The notes: generated by a model not told the origin, from the sequence alone. Positions 21,624 through 33,621 are shown, numbered from the stretch's first letter. The stretch is DNA of 64,000 nt from Phytophthora sp. 'mugwort' (GCA_033558025.1 JAUCEF010000009.1:1550001-1614000); one strand, 5' to 3'. Program-made: numbers and translations.

Positions 21624-22835
21624 AGATATTTACACGAACAGAATAAAACAAATCAACCAGAGTGATAACCTTTCAAAAGAAAATACTCAACTTTTCTCTG
21701 AAAGATGGCCTATGCGGATTGGCTATAAAGGTAGCCGCTAGGGATGTGGATCTAGAGGAATATAGAATTAGTATAGTGAAACTAATATAAAGCAGATGTA
21801 CGGCGGTTGAGGGGGCCACGTGGTCTCCATCCGCCCGAACTGCGGGATACGACTCACTCTGATTCTAGCCGCCCTCCCCCAAACTCACACGCTTTCAAAT
21901 ATAGATGGCATAAATACAGAGTGTTGTTTTGAGAGGACCGCGCTGACCATTTCTGTCGTATCAAAAGCACTGAATTGTGCTATATTTTTACCAGTCCAAG
22001 GCCAAATATCATTAACATGGCGTTTATGGCGATGTCGGCACAGAAAGTGGGAACACTTTCCTCGACGTCGGCCGTCTTAATTTATGCCAACGGTCTTGTA
22101 CTTTCACGAAAGCGTTTCTACATTGAAGAACTGTTCGAATAAGTTGAAGGTATTTTTGAATGTGCTGCGAACTTTAGGATTAATCGCTGCTCCATGACAT
22201 TCTTGCAAATCCAGGGCTCAATCATGTCCTTATTGCTAGAGCTGACAATGCATCGGAGCCATTCATGATTTCTGAAACTATGTTATCATCTTCGTTTCCA
22301 GCTCGTCACCTGCATGAATTTCGACAATGGTTTTCTCTGGAGCCTAGAGAAGCAGCTTTCATTTCCGCGGCATCTCAACCACCAAGCTTAGGCTGAAATT
22401 ACCCGTTTGATTGGCGAATGATACCAGGTCCTTCAACATTCACTTTCCCGAGACATGTAATTTTCTAACCAAGTCCTGCACGTTTTTAAAGGATTTGATG
22501 TTGAAGTCGGCAAGAAAGGATGCCCACCAGCTTCTGACACTTAACAAGCTCGCAGGTGAAAACCCTTCTTTCGGCCAATGATCTCATATTCAGTATCTCC
22601 ATTTTCTTCACTTTATTTATGTACTTTTAAAATTTTGGGGCTCAAGCGCAAAAAAATGATTCATTGTTCATCCTTAATCATATATTGTGAATTCTAGTCG
22701 AAGTTTGCGGGGCGATTGGTTCAATCGACCGAGGGGAAGCCGCCAGCGAACCACCGCACCTACTAAAACGAATACAATACGCCATTAGGAGGTCCAATAT
22801 ATGGGTGCGCCAAGCCCGCACTCCCAGTTTCCGTA
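21624..22835. other. Non-coding spacer
   Basis: No convincing ORF, repeat or RNA gene was seen. Confidence 0.4.
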
Positions 22836-23950
22836 TTGCTACGTGCAATGTCCAGTGCCGACGATTGCCCTGACAAGAGCGTACGAGCTCCCTCGCCGCT
22901 GGCTCCGACACTGCCAACATTTCCATCGGAACCGTTTTCGCATGGACGTACGTCGCGCGAACAAAGCAGCACACGTTTCGCGCCCTACCCGGTTCGCGAT
23001 CGCTCGCTACCTGGAGTGAATTCTTCCTCCCACATAGTCGCAGCTTCCGTTGACGCCGGCTCCGACTGAAGATCAGCGATACCAGCTTATGGTGCACCCA
23101 ATCGTCAAGTCGACGATGGTCAACGACACACGACGGCGGACACGCTTGAGGATGCAATTTTGAATGGGGGCTCGTTCAACGAGATTATCATGCAACGCTG
23201 GGGCTGCTTCAGCCCCCGCGTGAACTGTCGATCCGTGAAGACCGATGGTGAGTGGTCCACGCAACCACCTGATGCTGCGCAGTGGCTAAATGTGATGCAG
23301 TTTAAGGTCCGGAGGCACAATGTTGACAGTAGCAAGTCCAAACAGTCGTGGAACCAGTGGATTGCGAAGGGACCCGAGGTGAAACTGTGTCTCTCTTGAT
23401 TTACGAGTACGCTATTGGCATCACCAGGGCCCAAGATCTGGACAAATTCAAGGAGGCATGCATTCGTCCCGAGCAGACCGATCGAGCTGGCACTGCTGCG
23501 GAGATTGTCCTACAAGACGTTATTGTTCGTCTTTAAAAAACGGGGATTAACTTTCCGGGCGTAGGCTGTCATTTGGCGTATATGGGCAAATCACGTCATT
23601 CGTATTGTCGATCGATCGACGCGGGAGGATTATAGAACTTTCACTGCCTGAGTACGTCGCTAATCTGCTCCAAGCCTCCGAGCCGCGCTTGGAGGGACTA
23701 CCTATCGAATCTGGCTCAGGCAACTAATGTGGTTGCCGGTTACTCCGGCGCTTTAATGCGGGCATTCTCACTTCAACTACACTCGGATTGGCTACATTAT
23801 AACCAATTAAACGGCTCTGTTGGTTTGGCGGCGATAGGCCAAACAGGCCTCGTTCGGCAAATTTGGACGGAATTGACAATATCACTTACAGTACAGAACA
23901 TCCATAGTAAATACTTCGAAGTAGGAAAGATAAATAGTAAGGATGTTTAA
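22836..23950 (+). pseudogene. Decayed unknown protein gene
   Basis: A plus-strand reading frame runs from about 22836 to 23399 with one stop (near 23067). It then continues in a second frame (23348-23536; TRAQDLDKFKEACIRPEQTDRAGTA is split here only by the frame change) and a third (23729-23950; NVVAGYSGALMRAFSLQLHS). The residue content is even and soluble, with no membrane segment or catalytic motif. The pattern of one protein spread over successive frames argues for a real ancestor. It may be one of the oomycete repeat-associated hypothetical proteins, but I do not recognise a named domain. Confidence 0.4.
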
Positions 23951-24215
23951 TTAAACTTCGCGGACACGAATGTTTAAATAACTTTAGCTAGGTAACCCCG
24001 ATGTCGCATATTTACAGTCATGAAGTCACACACACTTCAGCAATAAATATTTATCTCTAACGCCGCTTCATGCTCGGCCAGCATATTACGCCGCTAGACA
24101 AATTTGAGTCACCTATGCGAGCTGCTGCTCCATAATTTAACCTAATATAGCCAATTACGTCAGCAAAAAGTATAGTCCTTTAATAACTTGCATGTCGGTC
24201 GTGGGAGGTCTTAAA

Positions 24216-24248
24216 ATGAACGCATTTCCAACTTATCCAGCCCCGTGA
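24216..24248 (+). promoter_or_regulatory. Upstream ORF overlapping the IQ-protein start
   Basis: An ATG at 24216 opens a 10-codon frame (MNAFPTYPAP) whose TGA stop (24246-24248) overlaps the ATG of the main ORF as TGATG. Such overlaps can allow or limit reinitiation. It matters only if the mRNA begins upstream of 24216. Confidence 0.4.
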
Positions 24249-26698
24249 TGTTTCATTGTGACAGCTTGGTAGTCACAACTGCTCGCTTGGATCCCGTCAT
24301 AGCCTCAAAAGCGGTAGCGCCTGGGATCTTGACTGCTAAAACCTTACAGAACGTGTTGCTGAGTGCACGGCACCGAAACATCCATCATGACGCCGAAACA
24401 GGCAGCGAAATTGTGAGTCCCTACGGCAGGATGCCACGCCAACCTCAAAAGCCTCGCTATCGAGATCGACCAAGAGATTCGGATCTTCATCACCGATTCA
24501 AACACGAGGTTGTTGTAAGACGCAAGCGCTGCCGAAAGCTGCCAGCTATAATGTCGCGCTCTCAAGGTCTGTCAGACCTGACAGCTTCCTTGTCTGGGAA
24601 CCAAAGAAACGCCGGGGATTCAAGGCTTGAAATGCCCGACGAACAACATATTGAGCGCCTTCGTTCGGGATTGAATCAAACAAGTTCTAAGCTGAAGCGA
24701 GACGTCGACCGATTGAGAACTGAAATCCAGTGGATTCATGGACATTTTCCTGTCTTAAAACTTGCCAATGCGAAATGTTCGCGCAGTTTGCGCTTGCAGC
24801 TCTTGGGATATGCAGTAGTGCATGTCAGTATCAATTTCATGCAGCGAAAAGCCTTGTTGCTTTGGTACAATCGATTGCTCGACGTTCAACGTAAGGAACG
24901 ACTGCAGTTAAGTGCATCTCGCCAACTCATCACAATCTTCGCGAAAGTCTCGTTTAACCGTGTTGCGGGTAAGTTTATTTTATGGAGACAATGGGTTCTC
25001 GAATGTCAAGCACAAGAAAAAATGGCTGCAGCTGTAACTCTACAGCGTTTCGCTAGATTCCTTCGAACATTTCGCGAAGAACGAGAAAGTGCTGCTCGAC
25101 AAGTAGCATTAATGAAAGCTTTCGAAGAACTATCTCGTAACGCTAAGACGATTCAAGTAGCGTACCATCGTCACCGTCAAGCTGTAGAACAGCGTCGGCA
25201 CGAGGCAGCCGCAAGAAAAACTCAACGCCTTGAGATGCGGCGAACGACGCACGACAGATTCATTAAACGACAAAATGCTACAAAACTGATACAGAAACAA
25301 TATCGAGCATATTCAGTGCAGCGTACTCGTAACCGAGCGAGGGCAATTGCTAAGCTTTATGACCGCAATCTTGAGAAGAATGCACGGTGTATTCAGTCCA
25401 CTTGGCGGGTTTATAAGTCATGGAGGGATTTTGATTTGCCAGTTGAGATCGTGCGAGGTTTAGTCGATCAAGTGGAGTTTCTAGACGCAGTTCTGTCGAT
25501 TCAACGCCATTTACGCGGATTTCAATGTCGTTTCCGGGTCAAGAAGAAGAGCAGTAGTGCTGTACGCATCCAAAAATGGTGGCGAGCTGGTAAATGTCGA
25601 GCCGCCTCACGGGCTGAGCGGCAAATGCTGTCTCTGCGTCGAGACCTCGCAGCATCGTACTTACAACGCTCATTCAGGCGCGTGCGGGAAGAGCGCAATA
25701 TCCGTAGTATTCTTCTTCGATCTACACATTCGTTAAGCTTGCGCTCTAGCCACCTTAGAGAAAGTGCTCGTGTGCAGTTTCGTTTACCCGTCGCCAGGAG
25801 TGCAATCAACGTGATCCAGACAACCTGGAGACGACATGTTGTATACAAAAAGGAGAAAAAACGCAGACTAGATGCAGCCACGACCATCCAGAGCGTTTTG
25901 AAGCGCAGAGCTATGTTAATAAAGTGGCAACGCTTAGCATTTGAAGCTCCTCGCTGCTGTCAAGATGAGGGTGTACGGACTCTCCAGCGCTGGGTACGAA
26001 AACTTCGCCATCGTCACACAAAATCCACGCGTAGTCGGACTTCGGTCGTGTACGTGGCGGACCAGGTCTCAGCAGCAACGACGATCCAGCGATGGTATCG
26101 ACACTATCATTGTGATTTATGGAGAATTCTTCTTACTCGGCTACTAGTTCATGAGCTTCCACGATGTATCGAAGCTGTTAACCAAATTACTCGTTCCTGG
26201 AAAGCTTATCGAGCGAGGAAACAAGAACGGACGCATCGAGCGAGTGCCATTGCGGATCTCATCGAGCGGCAACGACGTAGTGAAGGTGAAAATCGCGCTG
26301 CGCGGTGTATCCAGAGGATGTATAAGCGAGTGATCGATCAGCGTGATGGCAAACTCCTGCTACAGGGCTACAAAATCCTTCTTCGTCAAGATATGAAGCG
26401 AAAACAACAACGTGTTATTGTACACCAATACTTGGAAGAGAAATCCCAACAACGCAAGAAAAAACAAGAATCTAAAGCCGGAACATTTGCAGGAAGTGCC
26501 AGTTTGGATAGCTATACGACCGAAGCAAGTGCGTTCTCACTTGACGAAACCCCGTACGATACAAATGATAACGGGTGGCCAGAAGGTTTTGTCGACTCGG
26601 CATCTCGTAAAACAGACAGCAGTGTTCAGTATTGGAGCGACGAGTACCAGCGAGCATATCTCTACGATCCTGTCACTGGACTCTCAACGTGGCTTTGA
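24248..26698 (+). CDS. IQ-motif-rich calmodulin-binding protein
   Basis: An intact single-exon ORF of 816 residues. From about residue 255 onward it carries around 13 IQ-type motifs (for example AKTIQVAYHRHRQ, ATKLIQKQYRAYSVQR, AVRIQKWWRAGKCR, ATTIQRWYRHYH, ARCIQRMYKR), which bind calmodulin or myosin-type light chains. A basic N-terminus and a coiled stretch (about 130-165) precede them. The C-terminus ends in a truncated WW-like segment, YWSDEYQ...LYDPVTGLSTW, stopping one residue after the second Trp. The layout resembles ASPM-like or other cytoskeletal IQ proteins, but there is no motor, calponin or kinase domain, so a scaffold role is inferred. The first ATG is 24248; the in-frame ATG for MSRSQGLSD, about 100 codons later, is an alternative. 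It is one of four intact genes in the window. Confidence 0.85.
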   Translation: MFHCDSLVVTTARLDPVIASKAVAPGILTAKTLQNVLLSARHRNIHHDAETGSEIVSPYGRMPRQPQKPRYRDRPRDSDLHHRFKHEVVVRRKRCRKLPAIMSRSQGLSDLTASLSGNQRNAGDSRLEMPDEQHIERLRSGLNQTSSKLKRDVDRLRTEIQWIHGHFPVLKLANAKCSRSLRLQLLGYAVVHVSINFMQRKALLLWYNRLLDVQRKERLQLSASRQLITIFAKVSFNRVAGKFILWRQWVLECQAQEKMAAAVTLQRFARFLRTFREERESAARQVALMKAFEELSRNAKTIQVAYHRHRQAVEQRRHEAAARKTQRLEMRRTTHDRFIKRQNATKLIQKQYRAYSVQRTRNRARAIAKLYDRNLEKNARCIQSTWRVYKSWRDFDLPVEIVRGLVDQVEFLDAVLSIQRHLRGFQCRFRVKKKSSSAVRIQKWWRAGKCRAASRAERQMLSLRRDLAASYLQRSFRRVREERNIRSILLRSTHSLSLRSSHLRESARVQFRLPVARSAINVIQTTWRRHVVYKKEKKRRLDAATTIQSVLKRRAMLIKWQRLAFEAPRCCQDEGVRTLQRWVRKLRHRHTKSTRSRTSVVYVADQVSAATTIQRWYRHYHCDLWRILLTRLLVHELPRCIEAVNQITRSWKAYRARKQERTHRASAIADLIERQRRSEGENRAARCIQRMYKRVIDQRDGKLLLQGYKILLRQDMKRKQQRVIVHQYLEEKSQQRKKKQESKAGTFAGSASLDSYTTEASAFSLDETPYDTNDNGWPEGFVDSASRKTDSSVQYWSDEYQRAYLYDPVTGLSTWL

Positions 26699-28294
26699 TA
26701 ATCGATAAAATAATTAAAAATAAAGGGTAAGCTGCGATCTCTCGTCAACTTCTTTGCGTATCTATTACGGCATTTGGCAATATTGGAGAAATTATCATCA
26801 CTTTGCATTTGCTGGGCTAGGTGACGAGCCCGCGGTTGGTATTGGTATTGGGGCATTGAAAGACTTCGGCTCGATTTCGTTCCGGGGTGTAAGGGTAACC
26901 AACGAAAGCCCCATTCAAGCTGACGGCAGCGAAGACGATGATCGGTAGTTTATGGTCCGGTTAGTGACTGAAGATCATAAAATGTAAGCCGTTGCGGGAC
27001 ACACTACTTTAGCGTAGCTAATAGCGGCGCTGAAGCAGTTTGTGCAGCACTTGTCCAGTTCTGGGATCCAAGCCTTGCACAAAGCCCTTGCAAAATACAA
27101 TGCGATGATATATACAGCGGGCTAGTAAGCCCCGCAGTGGCTTACCGGTACTTACCGTCTAGCGCATCCTGTATTTTACCCAAAAACGACAAATGATCCC
27201 TGACTCACTTTTGCCACGCAGTATCAGTGGCTACATGTGGTGATCTGTGCAGAGCGGCACTAGCAAGACACTTGAATTCCTGAGGGATACGTTAGCCCCG
27301 AATGCTTCCGATGGTAGAGCCACCCCTCTCCCCAAGGAGCACGGCAACAGGAATGTATGCTGCGAGAGCTGCTTCAGCCAGGGCGATAGGAAGCGATTTG
27401 CCTTCAGGTTCGGTGGTCCACACATGTTGAACTTCGTAGAGAATGCGATGAGGCAACCGTCGAATGGCCAGTCGACCACTTTGATCAGTACATGATGAGG
27501 GACCTGCCTCCAGCGGACGGGCACAGCATGCCGGCCGGCATGGAGACCAACGCAAGGCGCCATGCAGTTTGCGTCGCTGACAGCAACTCACTGTACCGTC
27601 CCGGGTTTCCTTTTTCTGCTTGGTGTGCAATGCGCCGACGTCACGGCTTCGGATTGAAGTCTGCATAGACGGTACTGTAAAATGGTGCTTGGGCAACTTC
27701 AAGGAGTCAGAACCTACAGTACGCCCTTTGGTGCTTGGAAACGCAAGCGAAATTGTATTTCCAAGGTGCATGCGCTTCGTGCGCATACTGGCCGCCAAAG
27801 GAACACGCCTGTGGCCACGACGGGCCATACGGGTATGTGAGTGTGTGTGAGGTGGGGCGGACAGGTCGATCTGGGGCTGTCGTGGTCTGAGTCGCAAGCT
27901 GTCACAGGATGTCGCCTGGCGATTCGCAAACGGCTCTTGGCCCCGTAATGGTCGACTGCAACTTGCACTACCGTTAAACAGCAGCGAAAATTGCAAGCAA
28001 TGGGCGTGTCCTGTCGTTTGGCGGCCGCTTACGTCGACAAGCGAGGTGATCGGAAGCACCAAGAGCACCGGCGAGGAAGTGCGCGTACATGGCAACGGCG
28101 TTGCTCGTGAACGTTTTGGGTTAAGAAGAAATACTAAGAAGAAGGAGGAGACGGGGTTCTTGTTGTTCTTGTGATTATCGAATAAATACGTCAAAAATAC
28201 TACCATGTACATACGCACGACGCGCGATTTGCAAGGCGGGCGTCTCCATCCAAAAATGACGGATAAATATGCTTGTGAGGTTGACGCCGGCGTC
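26699..28294. other. Intergenic region without supported gene
   Basis: Several overlapping ORFs occur on both strands here, the longest on the minus strand (about 28206-27292). Their composition is Arg/Ser/Pro-rich and shows no domain. They lie directly 3' of both flanking genes. I do not call a gene. Confidence 0.45.
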
Positions 28295-29140
28295 TTACTT
28301 CTTCATCTTGCCGCCATGGCTCCAGCAGTAGCCGCCGGACTTTGGGCCCTTGTTGCAGCCCTCGAGCTTGCATAGGCGCTTACCACCGTGGCTCCAGCAC
28401 ACGCCGTTCTTGCGGGACGCGTTAAGGCATCCCTCGACAGTGCAGCGCTTGCCACCGCCGTGGCTGATGCACAGTCCGAGGCTCACTGCGTGCTTTGTAC
28501 AGCCCGGCTCCGAGCAACGCAAGCCGCCACCGTGGGCGATGCAGAAGCCGCCTGCCTTGGCGCGTTTGTTGCAGTCTGCCATACCACACAGCTTGGCGTT
28601 GCTCGTGCGCTTGGCCTTCTCAGCTTTATCGCCGCTGGTGGAGCGGCCGAGCGCTGGCAGGATCTTGCGGTCCTGCTGCTGCGCGTTCAGCTGGTTGACA
28701 GCGGCGTCGGCCAGAAGACTGTTTAGCTCGAGTTCAGGCTGGCGCGGCGAGACTACCTTGGTGTCCTGGAGCTGCTTATAGAGATCCATACAGTGCTTCT
28801 GCACGGGGCTGAGGCTCTCGGAACCACGCGGGCTGGTGTCGCGGTTGATCATGATGCCGATGGACGGTAGACGGGCGAGGCCCTTCTCCTTGAGCGGAGA
28901 CACCTGCGAGCTGAGCACGTCACTCATGCCCACAAAGCGAGGCGACCACTCCGGGTTGGCCATAGTGATGGTGGCGGTCGAGGCCGCGGCTGAACCCGTC
29001 ATGGCGAACAGACTTGGAAGGCGCACAAGGCTGCTCTTGGCATTGGGCGAGGCGCCCTCCGGGTTTATAGGCGGCGACGGTGGCTGCTTCCACATGTCCT
29101 TGCCAAGCTGCAGGTCCAGAGGTGCGAGGATCGTCTCCAT
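28295..29140 (-). CDS. WRKY19-like tandem zinc-knuckle protein
   Basis: An intact ORF of 281 residues from the ATG at 29140 (METILAPLDLQLGKDMWK). The last 95 or so residues hold four units of the pattern C-x4-C-x(6-7)-G-x-C-x2-HGG: CGMADCNK...GFCIAHGG, CSEPGCTK...GLCISHGG, CTVEGCLN...GVCWSHGG and CKLEGCNK...GYCWSHGG. This is the zinc-knuckle array seen in plant 'WRKY19-like' proteins and in many oomycete proteins annotated after them; no WRKY domain is present. The N-terminal half is Ser/Pro-rich and probably disordered. An in-frame ATG at 29329 would add 63 residues; I prefer 29140 because the extra part looks like translated leader. A nuclear, nucleic-acid-binding role is likely but not shown. 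Confidence 0.88.
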   Translation of the reverse strand: METILAPLDLQLGKDMWKQPPSPPINPEGASPNAKSSLVRLPSLFAMTGSAAASTATITMANPEWSPRFVGMSDVLSSQVSPLKEKGLARLPSIGIMINRDTSPRGSESLSPVQKHCMDLYKQLQDTKVVSPRQPELELNSLLADAAVNQLNAQQQDRKILPALGRSTSGDKAEKAKRTSNAKLCGMADCNKRAKAGGFCIAHGGGLRCSEPGCTKHAVSLGLCISHGGGKRCTVEGCLNASRKNGVCWSHGGKRLCKLEGCNKGPKSGGYCWSHGGKMKK

Positions 29141-29440
29141 GTCGATGTTGGTGGGGCGATGAAGAGCGGAAAAGTGGGAATGACGGCTTGGCACGGCCGG
29201 TTCACTTGCGAATGGTGCGGTTGTATGTATGGTATGTCGCTTTGTTCGGTGGCACACGACGTCTTCGGGCGCAGATTTTGAAGTGGGCGACACTGGACGA
29301 CTGTCGCGCTGGGAGCGTGCGAGAGACATGGCGTCGTCTGTTGCCCTGATCACGCACAGTCTCTCGCCAAGTTCAACCTTGCGCCTCCAAGCGGAAAAAG
29401 GGAACCGCCGGACCAAACCTGGCAAGCGCCAGCCGTGAAG

Positions 29441-31853
29441 GCCAAGATGATGGTGCGCGTTGCTGTCAGGTAATGATGTTTAATTTAAAGCTGGTGCGAA
29501 CTTGTATGGAGCTGCAACCTTCAGAGACGCCGATGCGGGGCTCCGTTCTTTCCAGACTTGAAGACGGCACTGCGGAATTTATGGTGGTCTCGCGCGTCTC
29601 TTTTTGCGGATTCTTTTTCTGCATGGCGGCGACGTTGAAGTCGAAGTCGTCTGTGCCGCTCGCTGTTGCTGCAACTGCTGTTGCTGGCTAACACGGCGCC
29701 GTTACAAGTTGCAGCGTAGTGTGACGCGACTCCTGCAGGAGTTAAGTTTGCCGTCGCTTGCGGGCGCTACTAGCCAAAGCGGCGGCGGCACAAAATTAAG
29801 AATTTTCCAGCGACGGAGTTGTTGAAGGCGACACGAGGTGTCCTCGACGACGGTGTCACTGGGCGGACTGCCATACCCGAATCGGCCATACTGTACCAAA
29901 AACAGAAGCAGCACTTTACGGCGAGTCTCTGCGACTTTGAAGTTCAATCTCGCGCTGACTTCTGCGGCTGGCGCCGGCAAATTCGCCGGCAGCGCCACGC
30001 AGTTTGCACGTTCAGCACGGCAGTGGCAGCTACGACTGCACGGTGGTGGTTCGCTTCGGGTCACGCACGCATCGGGCTCGCCACGCGACGACCTGATTCA
30101 AATGAGTCTACGTACGACTTGAAGCCAAAACTTCCGAATTACCACGCAAAAAAGTGCTTACCCGCGATGTATTAGCAAAATCTAGTTAAACTTAGTGGTA
30201 GTTTTTAGCTCCCAAAACGTAGTCAGTTTCAGCAGGTGGCGGCGCCAAGGGCTTCAAGCCGCGATTGCTTTCGACGATGGAAAGCCGCGCCCCGGCTTCT
30301 GCATTGCAGCGCCCTATTTAACGCCATACTGGCGCCTGATAACGGCCCGCGTTCTGCATGCCCAGCCAGGTAGGGCGGATTTCCGACGGTGGCGGCCCTG
30401 CTTTGTGGGCGGAGAGTGACGAAGCCGACGCGGCAGTAGCCGAACGTGTACCAGCTGTTTTCTTTCGCTGGCGAGTTCAACGTGCTTCCACGACCACACG
30501 TTCCACGGCGGTCATCCAAGCGGCACTTTCGTCAATAACGTGGAGGAAAGATGCTCCCACAGCTTGGCCACGAACTCACCGCGCTCACTGCCGTTGGGCC
30601 GGAACTCTGCTGAGCTCTCGTGGTGCCGGTGCTGTTACATATCAAAGCAGCCCATCGTCGCCGACGATTCGTCGGGTCTCTTCAATCAGCAATGAAAACG
30701 GATGTTGTGAAACGCCTGGGCCTTGCGTTTCGGACTTGCCTGTGACACACACCCAAATGGCAATGACGCCCCAGTATGGCCGGGTTCTGATTCCGACGAG
30801 AGAGAGAGTTGTCGTTGAAGTGTTTGCCCTCGGCTGTGATAGCCTTACAGTAATTTGACCGCCTTCCCTCGCGATTGTCGACACCTGCTGCCACCGCAAC
30901 TTGCGGTCTAACGCATTGCTCACGTGATGGTGCTAGGTACTTCGAAGTGCTATCGTAATGCACGAGGCTGATTTTTGATGCCCTGCGGGTCATCAGTTCG
31001 ATCGTGAGCTCGATGGTATGAACGGTTGAGCCCGGTAACGAGCGAAGTCGACACCTAGGTGCGCCATGTCAGACATTTTGCAAGCTCGCCAAGGCAAGGT
31101 AAAACGATCCGCCCCATATTTTCCATAATTTATATCTACAGGACGTAGAACAGATGTCAGCTCACGACGTCAAAGTGAGCACAACTGATCTTGTCTTCGC
31201 AGTTTAATTCGCCCGTTATGATATCGGACCGTGCAGTGCGCAAGACGAGCAAAATGTCCAGTAATGAAGCAGTCGTGTCTGGCGCGGTGTCGTGTCTTGA
31301 CTCAACGTCGATGACGTCTCTGACCTTGTATCGTCATACATAGTAAAGTGATTACATGTAACCCTTGCTTTTCCGAGATATTTACTACTTCCTCCAGGTG
31401 GAAAAGTTTGCATCGAAATTAGATGGAGGACCACAACTTTTTTTTCCTAGACCAGCTATTGGCCCCCGGACGGCTGCAATCGATGCGTTAAGATCTCCTA
31501 TTGGTCCCGTTTTTCAAACACACGAAAATCGCTAGAAACGACAAAGTTACAGTAAAAATACAACGAAACCACCGTTTCAATATTTAGAGCGGAACGGATT
31601 TTGCCAAAACTTAACCTGCATGTTAAACTGGATGCAGCCGGAATTAGGATCATAAAACAGCACCACCGTCACAGGCATGCTTTGGGCTTTATTTTGAGCC
31701 CCTTTGCGTTCCACATGCTTTCATATTGACGAAGCTGGTCTTCTCTGTGTAAATGTATCGACATCTTCTCTCTAAATTTTTATATTTGACCGAGCATTTA
31801 TAGTCACAGGATTGGATAGGCCATCAATGCAGTCTTCAAGCCCGGAGGAAGTA
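29441..31853. other. Intergenic region, GC-rich then AT-rich, no supported gene
   Basis: 29441-30700 is GC-rich with many overlapping short ORFs in all frames (longest 30358-30858, plus), but none shows a domain. 31080-31850 is AT-richer with no ORF of note. This is upstream of the zinc-knuckle gene, so its promoter should lie near 29141-29500; no motif was identified. Confidence 0.4.
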
Positions 31854-31918
31854 TACCGCATTTCGCATGTAGAGAGCTGCAGCCTCATCTGAGATGCACC
31901 CTTGTATTGGATCAAAAC

Positions 31919-32037
31919 AGCTTGTCATACCTATTAAAATCGCATGTTAAGAGATGCATCTCTCCAATGGCCAATCAAAATAGCTTGTCATACTTATTTA
32001 AAAATCGATGTTAAGAGATGCATCTCTCCAATGCCAG
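31919..32037 (+). repeat. Two 63-bp subterminal direct repeats
   Basis: Units start at 31919 and 31982 with AGCTTGTCATAC. Each holds the palindrome AGAGATGCATCTCT followed by CCAAT. A third partial copy (GAGATGCA...) begins near 31890. These are candidate transposase-binding sites. Confidence 0.75.
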
Positions 32038-32214
32038 TCACATTAACGCCGATGGCATTCTGCTTTTACCATCGCGCGCGTCAAGCCGCGTCCGGTGGGC
32101 AGACCACGGCTCGGAGACAAGGGTCGCCACCGCACCAAGCACACAACAAAAAAGTGTTTTTGTAGCAAAAAAGCTACAGATTCTGTCATTCTAGGACACG
32201 GCTCCTCTGCCCAA

Positions 32215-33621
32215 GATGCGGCACACAATTGCGCACTTTTGGCACGACCTTGCTCCTGGGTTCTACAACTCCAAGCGTACCGTGATTCAGCGCTGGAGAA
32301 GGGACTCGGATAAGCTCGAGGCTGCACTAAAGGGCGCAAAGGTAGTCATCTAAAGGTTGGTACCGTTGGATGTGGAGCGATTCTGTCTAAGGAGATAGAG
32401 CTAATAATTCTAGAGTGGGTTAATAGTTTGAGAATAGAAGGTGTGCCCGTATCACCTCGGACGCTGTCAATTGAAGCCCAACGCATCGCTATGGCAGCTG
32501 GAGTCACTACTTTTAAAGCGTCCGACAAGTGGATTAAAGGCTTCAGGGGTCGCCACCGGCTGAGCATGGGTGCACCGACCCGGCAAGGCCAAGTCAGCCC
32601 TGCTTATATTGACAAGATGAAAGCAGAATTTACAGTCGAGGTTGAAAAAAAGGCACGACAATTGGACATCACATACATTTTTATGCAGATCAGACATGTT
32701 AAGAATTTATTATTATTATTTTTATTATGTTACTCACTTATTACCTAAAATGTTTTTGGTTTTGATGCGTGCATACTAGCTGCTTTTTTCTGAGTACCTG
32801 CCTACGAGGTTAACGGTAAATGCACGTGGAACCAAAACCGTATGGGTTAAGTGCGCTGGTGCTTCGAAGGAGCGGGCAACTGTGATGCTGCTGGAGACTC
32901 GACAGGAATCAAGTACATCCCCTTTGTGGTGTTCAAAATAAAGCCATCTCAAATTAAGGAGACTGTCATAGAAAATGACGAAAAAAGGTGCGGCTTTGGC
33001 GTTCCGACGTGGACTGAAATCAAGCGTCTAAAGACGAGACAGGACTTCAGATCTACTCGAACGGGAAGGTACCGGTAAATAGGATGTTTAATTGTACTAA
33101 TAAATTAATTAACAATTTTTATATTTTTGGTTATTTTTGAAAACTAGGTTGGTGGAATCGGAAGCTGTCTCAAACGTTTTTAGAGTTTCATCTCGCCAAT
33201 CGACCGCTCCCGGAGGAGCTTATTTAGCGGGCATTGGACTCCAGAGGTTGAGTCATATGCTGCGTCAATAAAGGTCGTCCTGATGAAAGTTCCTCCAAAT
33301 GCCACGTCGTTTTGCCAACCGGCGGATGTAATCTGGAACTTCCCGTTCAAGTCTGGCCTGCGGAAGTGCTGGCTTGAGGACGCGCAGTTGCAGCTTCATA
33401 AGCCACGAGAAGAAGGTGTCAAGTTCAAGTTAGAGGCGCCTCGTCGTCCAAAAAGGTGCAGATGGATATGCAGCAGCTGGGAAGGACTAAGCGCTCAGAT
33501 GATCGCGAATGGCTACAAGAAATCCTGCTTTCAGCTTCATGATGACGTTCTTACCGCTGCGTCCCTAGTGCATGAGCTGCAACAACTTTCTCTGGTGGGG
33601 TCGACCGTGGCCGATGACTGA
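32215..33621 (+). pseudogene. pogo-type transposase B, broken
   Basis: The N-terminal HTH segment starts near 32215 (MRHTIAHFWHDLAPG, then TVIQRWRRDSDKLEAAL). It is followed by a CENPB-type helix-turn-helix (32428-32700; GVTTFKASDKWIKGFRGRH). The catalytic half gives GDSTGIKYIPFVVFKIKPS (32900-32950) and PPNATSFCQPADV (about 33295-33335), the third-Asp block. The segment that should hold the second Asp is deleted: the frame passes from RPLPEELI straight into FSGHWTPEVE near 33220. There are also stops near 32352 and in 32750-32850. It is inactive, although its ends look well preserved. Confidence 0.8.

Noticed and set aside
27292..28206. Long minus-strand ORF between the two intact genes
   Set aside because: It has Arg/Ser/Pro-rich composition, no domain and no supporting promoter or splice features. 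A chance ORF is the safer reading.
29141..29425. Longer N-terminus for the zinc-knuckle protein
   Set aside because: The far end starts with TTG. The ATG at 29329 is possible, but the extra residues look like leader sequence; kept only as an alternative.
30358..30858. 166-codon plus-strand ORF
   Set aside because: It lies in a GC-rich stretch with open frames on both strands and shows no recognisable family signal.
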